Below, piece after piece: positions 1 to 8,446 of a stretch of 36,340 nucleotides of DNA; positions within the stretch are counted from its first letter, which is position 1, and each line of letters starts with the position of its first letter. Both the position numbers and the translations under genes were made by a program. The DNA comes from Hyphomicrobiales bacterium (GTDB lineage: Bacteria > Pseudomonadota > Alphaproteobacteria > Rhizobiales > Xanthobacteraceae), in assembly GCA_017305595.1 (NCBI GenBank), contig JAFKKL010000015.1, positions 1 to 36,340 on the forward strand, in the 5' to 3' direction. The notes below the pieces were generated by a model. The model ran no database searches and was not told the origin of the DNA. It worked only from the letters and a program-made list of their open reading frames with translations.

Positions 1-173
1 AGCAGAATGCCGAGGGCGACCAGCACGTCGCTCACAGTGATCGTCCACTTCGCCTCGGACAGCAACGGCACGGTCAGCACAGGCGCGTCGAATGACACGC
101 CCGACATCAGAAAGACCATGATGTTGAAGACCGCGAGCGGGATCAACAGCAGCGGAAAACCGACCCTGGACAT
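1..173 (-). CDS. Hypothetical small membrane protein (N-terminal part only)
   Basis: The frame is open from the ATG whose complement lies at 171-173 to the window edge, so only about 57 N-terminal residues are visible. It starts MSRVGFPLLLIPLAVFNI and has a strongly hydrophobic stretch at residues 5-23. A polar segment rich in Val, Ser and Asp follows (about 25-47), and a second hydrophobic stretch begins (VLVALGIL). This fits a small inner-membrane protein with at least two spanning segments. I do not recognise the family. It lies on the same strand as rpmF and mtgA, 196 bases beyond the rpmF stop, with a GC-rich hairpin between. The function is unknown and the C-terminus lies outside the window. 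Confidence 0.55.
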   Translation of the reverse strand, partial: MSRVGFPLLLIPLAVFNIMVFLMSGVSFDAPVLTVPLLSEAKWTITVSDVLVALGIL

Positions 174-323
174 CGGCAAAGACTTTCTTTTCGCGCAAGA
201 AGCCCTGCGAATCAGCACGACGCATCACTGCGCCGTCCTATACGCCAATTCACTACGCTAGTCCTTGAGTTGGCACGAATTCGGGCGACCGCAAGCCCCC
301 CCAAATTCAGCCGGAGCGCGCAA

Positions 324-346
324 CGGACGCGCCATTGGCGCGTCCG
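324..346 (-). terminator. Perfect 10-bp hairpin downstream of rpmF
   Basis: CGGACGCGCC at 324-333 is separated by ATT from its exact reverse complement GGCGCGTCCG at 337-346. It sits 24 bases past the rpmF stop codon. In the direction of rpmF transcription no run of U follows, so it is not a textbook intrinsic terminator. It may instead protect the 3' end of the rpmF messenger or act with Rho. Confidence 0.45.
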
Positions 347-369
347 CGAGCACGCGGAAGCAATCCCGC

Positions 370-555
370 TCAGGATTCCTTCTTGACCTTCAGAATCTGG
401 CGGCCCTTGTACATCCCCGTCTTCAGGTCGACGTGGTGGGGGCGGCGCAGTTCACCCGAATCCTTGTCTTCAACATAGGTTGGGGTCTTGATCGCATCGG
501 CCGAGCGGCGCATGCCGCGCCGCGATGGCGATGTTTTTCTTCTCGGAACGGCCAT
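370..555 (-). CDS. rpmF: 50S ribosomal protein L32
   Basis: This 61-residue basic protein begins [18 protein letters not shown], the invariant N-terminus of bacterial L32, and keeps the family's usual length of about 60 residues. L32 is a structural protein of the large ribosomal subunit. It contains no cysteine, so it is the zinc-independent type and not a Zur-controlled zinc-ribbon copy. The start is the ATG complementary to 553-555, with an AAGGA ribosome-binding site a few bases upstream. It lies 154 bases downstream of mtgA on the same strand. The identification is secure. Confidence 0.97.
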   Translation of the reverse strand: MAVPRRKTSPSRRGMRRSADAIKTPTYVEDKDSGELRRPHHVDLKTGMYKGRQILKVKKES

Positions 556-709
556 AACGAAGGTCCTTGCAAACTACGGCCAAGGGCATCGCCGATGAAG
601 GCGGCCCGGCGCTTCGCGGATGCGAAAAGGGCGATTAAGGCCGCGCTTATAGCGGAAGGCCGGGCGTAAGGCTAGTGCCGGTTTTAAAGTCCGGCAGACC
701 GAAACACCC

Positions 710-1390
710 CTAGCTGGCGGACTTCCGGCTCCGGCAACCGTCCAGATCGACCGCCCTCGCCCTCGCCATGTAGGTTCCGGCGAGGCGGCGCATCCCCGGT
801 CCCGGTTTGCGGGCACTCCGAACATGCGGGTTCGGCAGCATCGCCGCCAGTAGCGCGGCTTCGCGCGAGGAAAGGTTCTCGGCCGAGCGGCCGAATGCGT
901 AATTAGCGCCCGCATTGATGCCGAATTGCCCGCCGGGGCCCCATTCGGCGATGTTCAGGTAAAGTTCCAGCACCCGCTGCTTGGACAAAACAAGATCGAT
1001 CCACAACGCCAGCGGGAGCTCCAGCCCCTTGCGGACATAGCTCCGACCCGACCACAGGAACAGATTCTTGGCCACCTGCTGGGTGATGGTGGAGCCGCCA
1101 CGGCCGACATCGCCATCCTCCGCATCGGCCAGCACATCCCGCACGGCGTCCCAATCGACGCCATGATGGCTGCAAAACCGGGCGTCCTCCGAGGCAATAA
1201 CCGTACGGGGCAAAACCGGGGCGATGTTTTTGAAGTCGATCCACTGCCGCGTTACCGGCGCGCCGGTCATCCACCGCCACAGCATCAGCGTCGAGACCGG
1301 ATGGCCGCCGGCGTACACAATCGTCAGCACGTAAGGTGCAGCCAACAGCAGCACGGCAAGAACAAACGCGAAACGAAGGAATTTTCGCAT
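710..1390 (-). CDS. mtgA: Monofunctional biosynthetic peptidoglycan transglycosylase
   Basis: This 226-residue protein polymerises lipid II into glycan strands on the outer face of the inner membrane. Residues 5-27 form one N-terminal transmembrane anchor. The rest is a GT51 glycosyltransferase domain without a penicillin-binding transpeptidase domain, which is what separates MtgA from class A PBPs. Family motifs are visible: [16 protein letters not shown] with the catalytic Glu at 68, [15 protein letters not shown], and [13 protein letters not shown] followed by [11 protein letters not shown]. The length is normal for MtgA. The start is the ATG complementary to 1388-1390, just before the anchor. 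It is divergent from ispA across 167 bases. A second GT51 enzyme, PBP1a, is encoded at 28531-30813. Confidence 0.95.
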   Translation of the reverse strand: MRKFLRFAFVLAVLLLAAPYVLTIVYAGGHPVSTLMLWRWMTGAPVTRQWIDFKNIAPVLPRTVIASEDARFCSHHGVDWDAVRDVLADAEDGDVGRGGSTITQQVAKNLFLWSGRSYVRKGLELPLALWIDLVLSKQRVLELYLNIAEWGPGGQFGINAGANYAFGRSAENLSSREAALLAAMLPNPHVRSARKPGPGMRRLAGTYMARARAVDLDGCRSRKSAS

Positions 1391-1497
1391 CAGGCCGGAG
1401 TATGCGCGGGATCGAGGTGGATGGCAGCGGACAAACCAACCTCTCCCGGCGGTTAACTGAGATGCTCAACGGCCAGGTTGGGCCGCCACGGACAGAA

Positions 1498-1524
1498 TTG
1501 ACGAAGCGAGAGCCTTGCTATCAA
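1498..1524 (+). promoter_or_regulatory. Candidate housekeeping promoter for ispA
   Basis: TTGACG at 1498-1503 matches a -35 box, and CTATCAA starting at 1518 resembles the alphaproteobacterial -10 element. The spacer is only 14-15 bases, shorter than the usual 17, so the match is imperfect. It ends about 33 bases ahead of the ispA start in the mtgA-ispA divergent gap. No other promoter-like pair stood out in this gap. Confidence 0.35.
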
Positions 1525-1557
1525 TGTCGACCGAAAGATTATCCGGAGCCATTCTAA

Positions 1558-2484
1558 ATGACCACCGCTACTTCATCGCAGGATTTCGCCAAGCGTCTGG
1601 ACGCGACTGCGGCCGACACCGAAGCACTGCTCGGCCAGTTGCTGTCCGACACCTTGCTGCCGGACGAGATCGCACGGCCACGCCGGGTGATGGAGGCGAT
1701 GCGCTATTCGACGCTCGGCGGCGGCAAACGCTTGCGGCCGTTCCTCGTGGTGGAAAGCTCCGCCGTATTCGGCGTGCCCCGCCCCTCGGCGCTATTAGCC
1801 GGTGCCGCGCTGGAGTGCATCCATTGCTATTCGCTAATTCACGACGACTTGCCGGCGATGGACAACAGCGAATTGCGTCGCGGCCGCCCGACGCTGCACA
1901 AGCAATATGACGACGCCACCGCCATTCTCGCCGGCGACGCGCTGCTGACGCTGGCGTTCGACATCATCAGTCGCGACGAATTGCATAGCGACCCGATGGT
2001 CCGCCTGTTGCTGACGCGGGCGCTGGCGCGCGCGTCAGGCATCGGCGGCATGGTCGGCGGGCAGATGCTCGATCTCGCCGGCGAAGGCCGTTTCGGCGAC
2101 CGCGAGCCGGTCGATGTCGCGCGGTTGCAGCAGATGAAAACCGGCGCGCTGTTGCGTTACGGCTGCATCGCCGGCGCGATCCTCGGACAAGCTTCGCAGA
2201 AGGATTATCAGGCGCTCGACGATTACGGCCGCGCGCTCGGCGAAGCATTCCAGATCGCCGACGACCTGCTCGATGTCGAAGGCGACGCAGCCGCGCTCGG
2301 CAAGCAGACCGGACAGGATGCAGCGTTGGGCAAGACCACGTTCGTGACCCAGCTCGGCGTCGAGGGCGCCAAGCAGCGTGTGCGCGATCTGATCGCCAAG
2401 GCGGATAGCGCGCTGGCGCCGTTCGGCGCGCGCGGCGATGTGCTTCGCGCCACCGCGCGCTTCGTTGCCGAACGTAAGAACTAG
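1558..2484 (+). CDS. ispA: Polyprenyl (farnesyl) diphosphate synthase
   Basis: This cytosolic enzyme condenses isopentenyl diphosphate with allylic diphosphates, making C15 farnesyl diphosphate for quinones, undecaprenyl carrier and hopanoids. The 308-residue protein has both aspartate-rich Mg2+-binding motifs of trans-prenyltransferases: DDLPAMDNSELRRGRPT from residue 96 and DDLLDVEGD from residue 235. GGGKRLRPFL and the GGMVGGQMLDL region also fit. Short-chain IspA-type enzymes carry the first motif in this DDxxxxD form, which supports farnesyl chain length. That is an inference from the motif. The start is an ATG directly after a TAA in the leader. The next gene begins 8 bases after the stop, so the two are probably cotranscribed. 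ispG, earlier in the same route, lies at 5496-6782. Confidence 0.93.
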   Translation: MTTATSSQDFAKRLDATAADTEALLGQLLSDTLLPDEIARPRRVMEAMRYSTLGGGKRLRPFLVVESSAVFGVPRPSALLAGAALECIHCYSLIHDDLPAMDNSELRRGRPTLHKQYDDATAILAGDALLTLAFDIISRDELHSDPMVRLLLTRALARASGIGGMVGGQMLDLAGEGRFGDREPVDVARLQQMKTGALLRYGCIAGAILGQASQKDYQALDDYGRALGEAFQIADDLLDVEGDAAALGKQTGQDAALGKTTFVTQLGVEGAKQRVRDLIAKADSALAPFGARGDVLRATARFVAERKN

Positions 2485-2492
2485 CCAGCACG

Positions 2493-3182
2493 ATGAGCGG
2501 TGCTTCCGAACAGGACCCGCGCCTCGCCCGCTTCCATCGCCTGCCACGCGTGTTGCGCATTTTTTATGCGCGCCCACGCACCTTCGTCTCTGCCGCACTC
2601 GGCATCACCGTGTTTCTCCTGCTGCCGGGATCGCTGCGGCTGGTCAGCCGATCGCTGATCGGCTGGGATACATTCATCGCGAGCTATCTGCTGCTGACCT
2701 ACGGCATGATCCTGCGCGAAGGCGTCCGCCATGTCCGCCGCTACGCCATCATGCAGGACGACGGGCGCTTCCTGATCCTGATGGTTACCGCGCTTGGCGC
2801 CTTCGCGAGCCTCGCCGGCATCGTCTCCGAGCTCACCGCCCCCCATCGCGGGACTTTCGAACTCGCTTTGGTGATCAGCACCATTACACTGACCTGGGCA
2901 GCGGTGCACACCACCTTCGCGCTGCACTACGCACATGAGTACTATCGCAACACCAAACCCGGCGGATTGGCGTTTCCCAGCAGCGACCCGGACAGCCCGG
3001 CCCCGGACTATTGGGATTTCGTCTACTTCTCGTTTGTGATCGGCATGACGGCGCAGGTGTCCGATGTCGGCATCACCGACAAAATCATCCGCCGCACCGC
3101 CACTGTGCACGGCATCATCTCGTTCGTCTTCAACACCGCGCTGCTCGCGCTGATGATCAACATCATTGCCAGCGCGATCTGA
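2493..3182 (+). CDS. DUF1345 family membrane protein
   Basis: This 229-residue protein has about five to six hydrophobic segments (roughly residues 32-48, 56-72, 94-112, 123-143, 170-188 and 208-228). It carries the most recognisable DUF1345 stretch near its C-terminal half, YWDFVYFSFVIGMTAQVSDV. The family is found in the inner membrane of many proteobacteria and has no established function. The gene begins 8 bases after the ispA stop and reads in the same direction, so translation is probably coupled. A membrane role linked to prenyl lipids would be only a guess from position. The length is normal for the family and nothing looks broken. Confidence 0.85.
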   Translation: MSGASEQDPRLARFHRLPRVLRIFYARPRTFVSAALGITVFLLLPGSLRLVSRSLIGWDTFIASYLLLTYGMILREGVRHVRRYAIMQDDGRFLILMVTALGAFASLAGIVSELTAPHRGTFELALVISTITLTWAAVHTTFALHYAHEYYRNTKPGGLAFPSSDPDSPAPDYWDFVYFSFVIGMTAQVSDVGITDKIIRRTATVHGIISFVFNTALLALMINIIASAI

Positions 3183-3268
3183 ACCGACGCAACAGACACT
3201 ATTCCTTTTCCCCATTGGCCCCGGCGGGCAAAACCCAATAAGCTGAGGCACGTCCCATCATGGTCTCT

Positions 3269-3283
3269 AGGGAGGTGACCTTG
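3269..3283 (+). promoter_or_regulatory. Strong Shine-Dalgarno site favouring a TTG start at 3281
   Basis: The sequence AGGGAGGTGA, nearly perfectly complementary to the 16S rRNA tail, occupies 3269-3278 and is followed by CC and then TTG. The in-frame ATG at 3260 lies upstream of this site and has no comparable ribosome-binding site. The spacing from GGAGG to TTG is 5 bases. Confidence 0.7.
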
Positions 3284-3655
3284 GCCTATAACCGCTCCAC
3301 CGTCGAAGCTGTCGTTCAGCATTATTTCGACGGGCTTTATGAAGGCAATGCCGATGCCCTCGACGCGATCTTCCATCCCACCGCCGACCTGCGCTGGGTC
3401 GAAAAGGGCGACCTCAAGGTGCTGACGGTGCCGGATTGGCTCGCTTGGGTGCGCAAGCGGCCGTCCGCCAAGGCCGAAGGCAAGCCGCGCGATGACTTCA
3501 TCGTCACCATCGACCGCTCCGACGACAAGACCGCCTTCATCAAGGTGAAATGCCAGTTGCCGCCGCGCTACTTCACCGATTACCTCGTGGCAATGAAGCT
3601 CTCCGACGGCTGGCGCATCGTCTCGAAATCCTATCGCTACGATCTCGTCGAATAG
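3281..3655 (+). CDS. NTF2-like / SnoaL-like fold protein
   Basis: From the TTG start the protein is 124 residues, beginning with Met-AYNRSTVEAVVQHYFDGLYEG. An opening helix, the phrase GNADALDAIFHPTADLRWVEKGDL, a mid-protein Trp-rich helix and a C-terminal strand pair (DGWRIVSKSYRYDLVE) are typical of the cone-shaped NTF2-like fold. That fold serves as small-molecule isomerases, hydrolases or putative lumazine/dehydrogenase-like proteins. No catalytic residue set identifies a reaction. The alternative ATG at 3260 would add seven residues, but the Shine-Dalgarno site supports TTG. It lies 98 bases after the DUF1345 gene and before a repeat and an antiporter on the same strand. The exact role is unknown. 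Confidence 0.75.
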   Translation: MAYNRSTVEAVVQHYFDGLYEGNADALDAIFHPTADLRWVEKGDLKVLTVPDWLAWVRKRPSAKAEGKPRDDFIVTIDRSDDKTAFIKVKCQLPPRYFTDYLVAMKLSDGWRIVSKSYRYDLVE

Positions 3656-3664
3656 GCCCATAGC

Positions 3665-3742
3665 GTCTGCCATTACCGGGATTAAGCCCGGCAACTTATT
3701 TTCCATAAAGACAGATGCCCGGGCCAAATCCGGGCATCGTCA
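3665..3742 (+). repeat. Two-hairpin intergenic repeat, divergent copy
   Basis: This spans most of the gap between the NTF2-like gene and the antiporter. A first hairpin (CCGGG-ATTAAG-CCCGG) is followed by an A/T-rich spacer and a second hairpin (GATGCCCGG-GCCAAAT-CCGGGCATC). The layout matches the better-conserved copies at 5415-5488 and 30868-30941, but the sequence has drifted. Such palindromic units are common between genes in Bradyrhizobium and its relatives. Confidence 0.6.
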
Positions 3743-3775
3743 CCTTTGATCTCTTTAAACCGATGCGCCTTCCGC

Positions 3776-5383
3776 ATGATCGTGACCTTCCTCACCTTTC
3801 TGCTGATCCTGACCGTGCTGGCGGCCTCGGCAACACTGGCGCGCAAGCTCACCATCGCACCGGCCATTGTCTTTCTGATGGTTGGCATCGTCATCGCCTT
3901 CCTTCCCGGCTTCCCGCGCATCGAGATGAAGCCGGAAGGCGTATTGCTGCTAGTGCTGCCGCCCTTGATCTACTCCGCCGGCGTCGCGATGAGCTGGCGC
4001 GAGTTCAAGCACAACCTGCGGCCGATCGCGCTCCTTGCCATTGGCTGCGTGATCTTCACCACCGTGCTGGTGGCGGCCGCCGCGCACTGGGTGCTCGGCA
4101 TGCCATGGAGCGTCGGCTTCGTGCTCGGCGCCATCGTTTCGCCGCCCGACGTGGTGGCGCCACTGGCCATCGCCAAGCGGCTGAAGCTGCCACACCGCAT
4201 CCTGGTCATTCTCGAGGGCGAAGGTCTGGCGAATGACGCGACCGCGCTGATCCTCTACCGCTTCGCGATACTTGCAGTGAGCACCGGCGCTTTCTCGCTA
4301 CCGACGGCAACCGAAACCTTCTTCGCGATCCTGTTCGGCGAAGTGATCTTCGGAGTCATCGTGGGCTGGCTCAGCCTGCGGCTGCGCAAATGGGCCCACG
4401 ATCCGCGCGTTGAAATCGCGCTATCGCTGCTGACGCCCTATCTGGCTTTCTGGGTGCCGGAACATGCCGGCGGGTCCGGCGTGATCGCAACGGTGGTGAC
4501 CGGCCTCTATGTGAGTTGGAACGGCCCGCTGCTGATTCCGTCCGCGACGCGTCTGCAAGGCATCTTCTTCTGGGACTTCGTGATCTGGCTGATCGAGGGC
4601 GTGCTGTTCCTCACCATCGGTTTCCAGTTGCGTCTTTTGCTGGAGAAAGCTCACGCGCTGCCGATGAATCAAATTATCAGCGCGATCGCGATCACCTCCA
4701 TCATCGTGATCGTCGCCCGATTCCTTTGGGTGTTTCCGGGGACTTACCTGCAAACGCTGCTGATCCGGCGACGACATCCCGGAACGCCGCGGCCGCCATG
4801 GCGCGAAATCGTGGTGATCGGCTTCACCGGCATTCGCGGCGTAGTGTCGCTCGCGGTCGCGCTCGCGATTCCCCTGACACTGCCAAACGGTGATCCGTTT
4901 CCCTATCGCGACCTGATCCTGTTCGTCGCCTTCGGCGTGATTTTCGTGACGCTGGTGGGAATCGGGTTGACGCTGCCGTGGGTCGTAAAAGGGCTTGGCC
5001 TGTCGCGCCATGGTCTGGCGGAAGCTGTTGCCGAGCGCGAAGCCGAGATCGCCGCACGCCGCGAGATCATCGGATCGGCACGCGGTGAACTCGACCGGAT
5101 CATCAAGGAACGCAGTTTGCCGGAAAGTCTCGCGCGTTTCCTCGAAGCTCGCCACGAGACGCGAATGCGCGCGCTGCCGGACCCGCCCGCCGAAGCCGGT
5201 CAACCGACGCCGACGACCAAAGGCGCGGGCCTAGTGCGCGAGATCATCACCATCGAGCGCTCGTTGCTGCACAAGCTGCTGCGCGACGGCAAAATCACCG
5301 ACGAAACGCGGCGACGCATTGAGCGCGATCTCGATCTGGAAGAAGCCGCGGTCGACAATCGGGAAAAGAACTCGCCACTCTGA
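3776..5383 (+). CDS. CPA1-family Na+/H+ antiporter (NhaP/YjcE-like)
   Basis: This 535-residue inner-membrane protein most likely exchanges Na+ (or K+) for protons to control pH and ion load. About 12 hydrophobic segments fill residues 1-405. Family signatures are present: SPPDVVAPLAIAKRL, EGEGLANDATALIL with the ion-site Asn-Asp pair, and GFTGIRGVVSLAVAL. The last 125 residues form a charged cytosolic tail with coiled-coil-like stretches (EAVAEREAEIAARRE) and an ITIERSLLHKLLRDGKI segment seen in long bacterial CPA1 members. The start was set at the ATG at 3776, directly before the first membrane segment. A TTG at 3746 would add ten polar residues and would begin just past the repeat. It converges on ispG, with another repeat copy between them. 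Confidence 0.9.
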   Translation: MIVTFLTFLLILTVLAASATLARKLTIAPAIVFLMVGIVIAFLPGFPRIEMKPEGVLLLVLPPLIYSAGVAMSWREFKHNLRPIALLAIGCVIFTTVLVAAAAHWVLGMPWSVGFVLGAIVSPPDVVAPLAIAKRLKLPHRILVILEGEGLANDATALILYRFAILAVSTGAFSLPTATETFFAILFGEVIFGVIVGWLSLRLRKWAHDPRVEIALSLLTPYLAFWVPEHAGGSGVIATVVTGLYVSWNGPLLIPSATRLQGIFFWDFVIWLIEGVLFLTIGFQLRLLLEKAHALPMNQIISAIAITSIIVIVARFLWVFPGTYLQTLLIRRRHPGTPRPPWREIVVIGFTGIRGVVSLAVALAIPLTLPNGDPFPYRDLILFVAFGVIFVTLVGIGLTLPWVVKGLGLSRHGLAEAVAEREAEIAARREIIGSARGELDRIIKERSLPESLARFLEARHETRMRALPDPPAEAGQPTPTTKGAGLVREIITIERSLLHKLLRDGKITDETRRRIERDLDLEEAAVDNREKNSPL

Positions 5384-5414
5384 ACAGAGTTGGCTGAGTT
5401 GCAGCCAGACCTGC

Positions 5415-5488
5415 GTCATTGCCGGACCTGATCCGGCAATCCATCCTTCTGAAAAGAGATGGATGGGCGGGTCAAACCCATGCATGAC
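5415..5488. repeat. Two-hairpin intergenic repeat, conserved copy
   Basis: The unit is bounded by GTCAT (5415-5419) and its inverse ATGAC (5484-5488). Inside are a hairpin TTGCCGGA-cctga-TCCGGCAA, a middle arm CCATC (5441-5445) paired with GATGG (5459-5463) across CTTCTGAAAAGA, and a third weaker arm around GGGTCAAACCC. It lies between the convergent antiporter and ispG, ending 7 bases before the ispG stop codon. It is very like the copy at 30868-30941. Confidence 0.8.
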
Positions 5489-5495
5489 AACGTCG

Positions 5496-6782
5496 TTATT
5501 CCGCCGCCGTCACCTCGGGCGCCTTGGCGCCGTTGCCGTAGCGCTGATCGATGTAATCGATCACCAGCGCCTTGAAGTCGGCGGCGATGGTCGGACCGCG
5601 CAGCGTGCGGAATTTCTTGCCGTCGACGAACACCGGCGCGGACGGCGCTTCGCCGGTACCGGGCAGCGAGATGCCGATATCGGCGTGCTTGGATTCGCCG
5701 GGACCGTTGACGATGCAGCCCATCACCGCGACGTTGAGCGCTTCGACGCCGGGATACTGTGACTTCCACGTCGGCATTTCATCGCGGATGAAATCCTGAA
5801 TGCTGCGCGCCAGTTCCTGGAACGTAGTCGATGTGGTGCGTCCGCAGCCGGGGCACGCTGCGACCAGCGGCACGAAAGTGCGGAAGCCCATGGTCTGCAG
5901 CAATTCCTGCGCGACCTGTACCTCGCGGGTGCGGTCGCCGCCGGGCTCCGGCGTCAGCGAAATGCGGATGGTGTCGCCGATGCCCTGCTGCAACAGAATG
6001 CCGAGCGCGGCCGACGACGCGACGATGCCCTTCGAGCCCATGCCCGCCTCGGTAAGGCCGAGGTGAATGGCATAGTCGGAGCGTGCGGCGAGATCCTGAT
6101 AAACCGCGATCAGATCCTGCACGGCGGACACTTTCGCCGACAGGATGATGCGATTCTTCGGCAGGCCGATTTCCTCGGCACGCTCGGCCGACGACAGTGC
6201 CGATTGCACCATCGCCTCGCGCATCACCGCGCGGGCATCGCGCGGGTTCGGCTGCTTGGCGTTCTCTTCCATCAGGTGCGTCAGCAATTCCTGATCGAGC
6301 GAGCCCCAGTTGGCGCCGATGCGCACCGGCTTGCCGTACTTGATGGCGAATTCGACGATGTCCGAGAACTGCTTGTCGCGCTTGTCCTTGAAGCCGACAT
6401 TGCCCGGATTAATGCGGTACTTGTCGAGCGCTTCGGCGCAGGCCGGATGATCGGCCAGCAGTTTGTGGCCGATGTAATGGAAGTCGCCGACCAGCGGCAC
6501 GTTGACGCCGCGCTTGCGCAGGCCGTCGCGGATATGGGGAACGGCTGCGGCTGCCTCATCGCGATCGACAGTGATACGGACCAGTTCGGACCCTGCCCGT
6601 GCCAGCGCCGCCACCTGCTCGACCGTACCCGCCACATCGGCGGTGTCGGTGTTGGTCATCGACTGCACGACAATCGGCGCGCCGCCGCCGACGGCGACAT
6701 GGCCAACCTTGACCTGGGTGGTTTTATGTCGCGGCTGCGGGCCGGCGACGTCGATCTGGGACGGCTTTTCGGGCTTGTTCAT
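5496..6782 (-). CDS. ispG: 4-hydroxy-3-methylbut-2-en-1-yl diphosphate synthase
   Basis: IspG (GcpE) is the [4Fe-4S] enzyme of the MEP pathway that converts methylerythritol cyclodiphosphate to HMBPP with electrons from flavodoxin or ferredoxin. The 428-residue protein begins its catalytic barrel with [30 protein letters not shown]. The cluster ligands are visible as ACPGCGRT (Cys310 and Cys313) and GCIVNGPGE (Cys356 with Glu363). The normal two-domain form is intact. The start is the ATG at 6780-6782, 13 bases after the stop of the exporter gene, so the two are probably cotranscribed. ispA, which uses the pathway's products, is at 1558-2484 on the other strand. Confidence 0.97.
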   Translation of the reverse strand: MNKPEKPSQIDVAGPQPRHKTTQVKVGHVAVGGGAPIVVQSMTNTDTADVAGTVEQVAALARAGSELVRITVDRDEAAAAVPHIRDGLRKRGVNVPLVGDFHYIGHKLLADHPACAEALDKYRINPGNVGFKDKRDKQFSDIVEFAIKYGKPVRIGANWGSLDQELLTHLMEENAKQPNPRDARAVMREAMVQSALSSAERAEEIGLPKNRIILSAKVSAVQDLIAVYQDLAARSDYAIHLGLTEAGMGSKGIVASSAALGILLQQGIGDTIRISLTPEPGGDRTREVQVAQELLQTMGFRTFVPLVAACPGCGRTTSTTFQELARSIQDFIRDEMPTWKSQYPGVEALNVAVMGCIVNGPGESKHADIGISLPGTGEAPSAPVFVDGKKFRTLRGPTIAADFKALVIDYIDQRYGNGAKAPEVTAAE

Positions 6783-6795
6783 GGCGTCTCGAATA

Positions 6796-7737
6796 TCAGG
6801 TTTTTGGCAGTTTCAGCAATGGATCAGTCGCATAAGGAGCGGGCCGGTTCACCAGGTACAGCCCCGCCGTAACCAGCACCGCCGCGACCCCGAAGGCGGC
6901 CGTCAGCGGCTCATTTAGGATGAAATAGCCTGCCGCGACGCCAAATAAAGGGGTTACGAAGGTAAATGCCGACAATTTGCTCGCCGAATAGGTCTTGATC
7001 ATCCCAAACCAGAGCAGGAATGTGGCGCCGACAACCCAGACCGCCTGATAAACCATCAGCAGACTGGACGTGGTTCCCGGGAGCCGGCTCATCGTTTCCC
7101 CGCCGATCAGCGCGCCGATCCCCAGGATCGGCAGCGAGACGACCAATTGATAGGCCAGCCCTTTTTCTGCCGGCGCGTTGCGTAACCGGCTGGCCTTGAC
7201 GATCAATGTGGTGGCGGCCCACAGGCTTCCCGCCGCGATCATGAAGACATCGCCCAGCATCACCTTGGCGTCGACATTCGGCTGCGGCACGCCGATCGCG
7301 ACCGCGACGCCGACGAAGGACAGCGCCAATCCCGCCCATTGCAGGCGGCCCATACGCTCGCCGAGATAGCGATATGAGCCGAACGCGACGAAAAACGGCG
7401 CGGTGTAGAGAAAGACCGAGGCCCGGGATGCCGTGGTCCATAACAGTCCGCTGTACAGGAAGATGAATTCGATACCGAACAGTGACCCGGCCCACAGGCC
7501 CGCGCGCAAGGTGCCGTCGCGCGTCAGCAGTTTCACACGGCGCACCCGAGCGACCACCAGAATGACGGCCAACCCGCCAAGCGAGCGAAGGAATGCCTGC
7601 GTCAGTGGTGGGATTTCAGGCAAGAGCAGTTTGACCACGACCTGATTGAAACCCCAGGTCAGGCAGAGCAGCAGAACCAGGGCGATCGCCGACGTATCGA
7701 GCGGGCGTTCCGTGGAGGACGGCGGCGTTTCGGTCAT
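6796..7737 (-). CDS. DMT superfamily (EamA domain) transporter
   Basis: This 313-residue inner-membrane protein has about ten hydrophobic segments arranged as two EamA repeats (about residues 15-145 and 160-300). It starts its first segment at [19 protein letters not shown], where the CLTWG(F/S)N phrase is typical of EamA carriers. The second repeat ends with [27 protein letters not shown], the conserved P-x-E-P region of the family. Members export amino acids, metabolites or drugs, and the substrate cannot be read from sequence. It lies between zur (87 bases upstream) and ispG (13 bases downstream) on one strand. Zinc control by readthrough is possible but not shown. Confidence 0.9.
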   Translation of the reverse strand: MTETPPSSTERPLDTSAIALVLLLCLTWGFNQVVVKLLLPEIPPLTQAFLRSLGGLAVILVVARVRRVKLLTRDGTLRAGLWAGSLFGIEFIFLYSGLLWTTASRASVFLYTAPFFVAFGSYRYLGERMGRLQWAGLALSFVGVAVAIGVPQPNVDAKVMLGDVFMIAAGSLWAATTLIVKASRLRNAPAEKGLAYQLVVSLPILGIGALIGGETMSRLPGTTSSLLMVYQAVWVVGATFLLWFGMIKTYSASKLSAFTFVTPLFGVAAGYFILNEPLTAAFGVAAVLVTAGLYLVNRPAPYATDPLLKLPKT

Positions 7738-7824
7738 CGCGTCAGTTTATTCCCGCAAGGGCTTTCCTGCTTCTCTTGTCCGGCGTGATCTGCCGGTTGC
7801 CGCTCAATCAATGATAGAGACGTT

Positions 7825-8316
7825 TCACGGCCTCGCCTGACAGTGTGCGCATGTTCCGGTGATCTCCACCACCGAAAGTTTCGGCGCGAAGCCAGTCTGC
7901 CGCGCCGCGTCGTTGAGACTCTGCGTCGCCGGCCCGGCGACGATTTCCCCGACCGAGCCGCAATGTTCGCAAATCAGAAACGCCACCATCGACGCTGCAT
8001 CGTGGTCGTGGGCACAGGCGAGATACGCGTTGCGACTTTCGATGCGATGCACGAGGCCGTTCGCCATCAGGAATTCAAGCGCGCGATAGATCGTGATCGG
8101 CGCCGGCCGCGAGCGATGGGTAGCGAGTTGATCGATCACCTCGTAAGCCCCGAGCGGGCGATGGCTCGACAGCAGAGCTTCGAGCACCTGACGCCGAATT
8201 GGCGTGAACTTCTGCGCACGGCTGCGGCAAACCCGCTCGGCATGCGCAAGCGCGTCCGCGGCACAGCGGCCGTGATCGTGGTCAGGCGTTGGGAACACCG
8301 GCTTCGTTATCGTCAT
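7825..8316 (-). CDS. zur: Fur-family regulator, Zur-like
   Basis: This 163-residue cytosolic metal-responsive repressor has an N-terminal winged helix (RAQKFTPIRRQVLEALLSS, then the recognition region PAPITIYRALEFL) and a C-terminal metal/dimer domain. The structural zinc pairs Cys116-x2-Cys119 (CEHC) and Cys156-x2-Cys159 (CAHC) are present, as is a CAHDHD cluster at 101-106. The His-rich start, HDHGRC, and overall form are closer to Zur than to Fur, Mur or Irr, but no zinc-uptake genes flank it. The assignment therefore rests on the protein alone. The start is the ATG at 8314-8316. It diverges from the patatin gene across about 220 bases that contain a strong palindrome, a plausible operator. 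Confidence 0.85.
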   Translation of the reverse strand: MTITKPVFPTPDHDHGRCAADALAHAERVCRSRAQKFTPIRRQVLEALLSSHRPLGAYEVIDQLATHRSRPAPITIYRALEFLMANGLVHRIESRNAYLACAHDHDAASMVAFLICEHCGSVGEIVAGPATQSLNDAARQTGFAPKLSVVEITGTCAHCQARP

Positions 8317-8419
8317 GGCCGCAATCTACCCCGATGCGCGCACTTTGACCTGTTGAATCGGGTTCCTGTGGGAATTTTCAAGGCCCACATCGCCAGACCT
8401 TCATCACAATGAAATTAAC

Positions 8420-8446
8420 GCGATGCAGTATTTTATATTGCATCGC
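8420..8446. promoter_or_regulatory. 27-bp near-perfect palindrome, candidate operator
   Basis: Left arm GCGATGCAGTAT (8420-8431) and right arm ATATTGCATCGC (8435-8446) are inverted repeats of 12 bases with a single mismatch around a TTT centre. It lies 104 bases ahead of zur and 91 bases ahead of the patatin GTG start, in their shared divergent gap. The size and A/T-rich core fit a dimeric repressor site. It differs from the GTTATA-type Zur boxes I know, so the binding protein is open. Confidence 0.6.
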
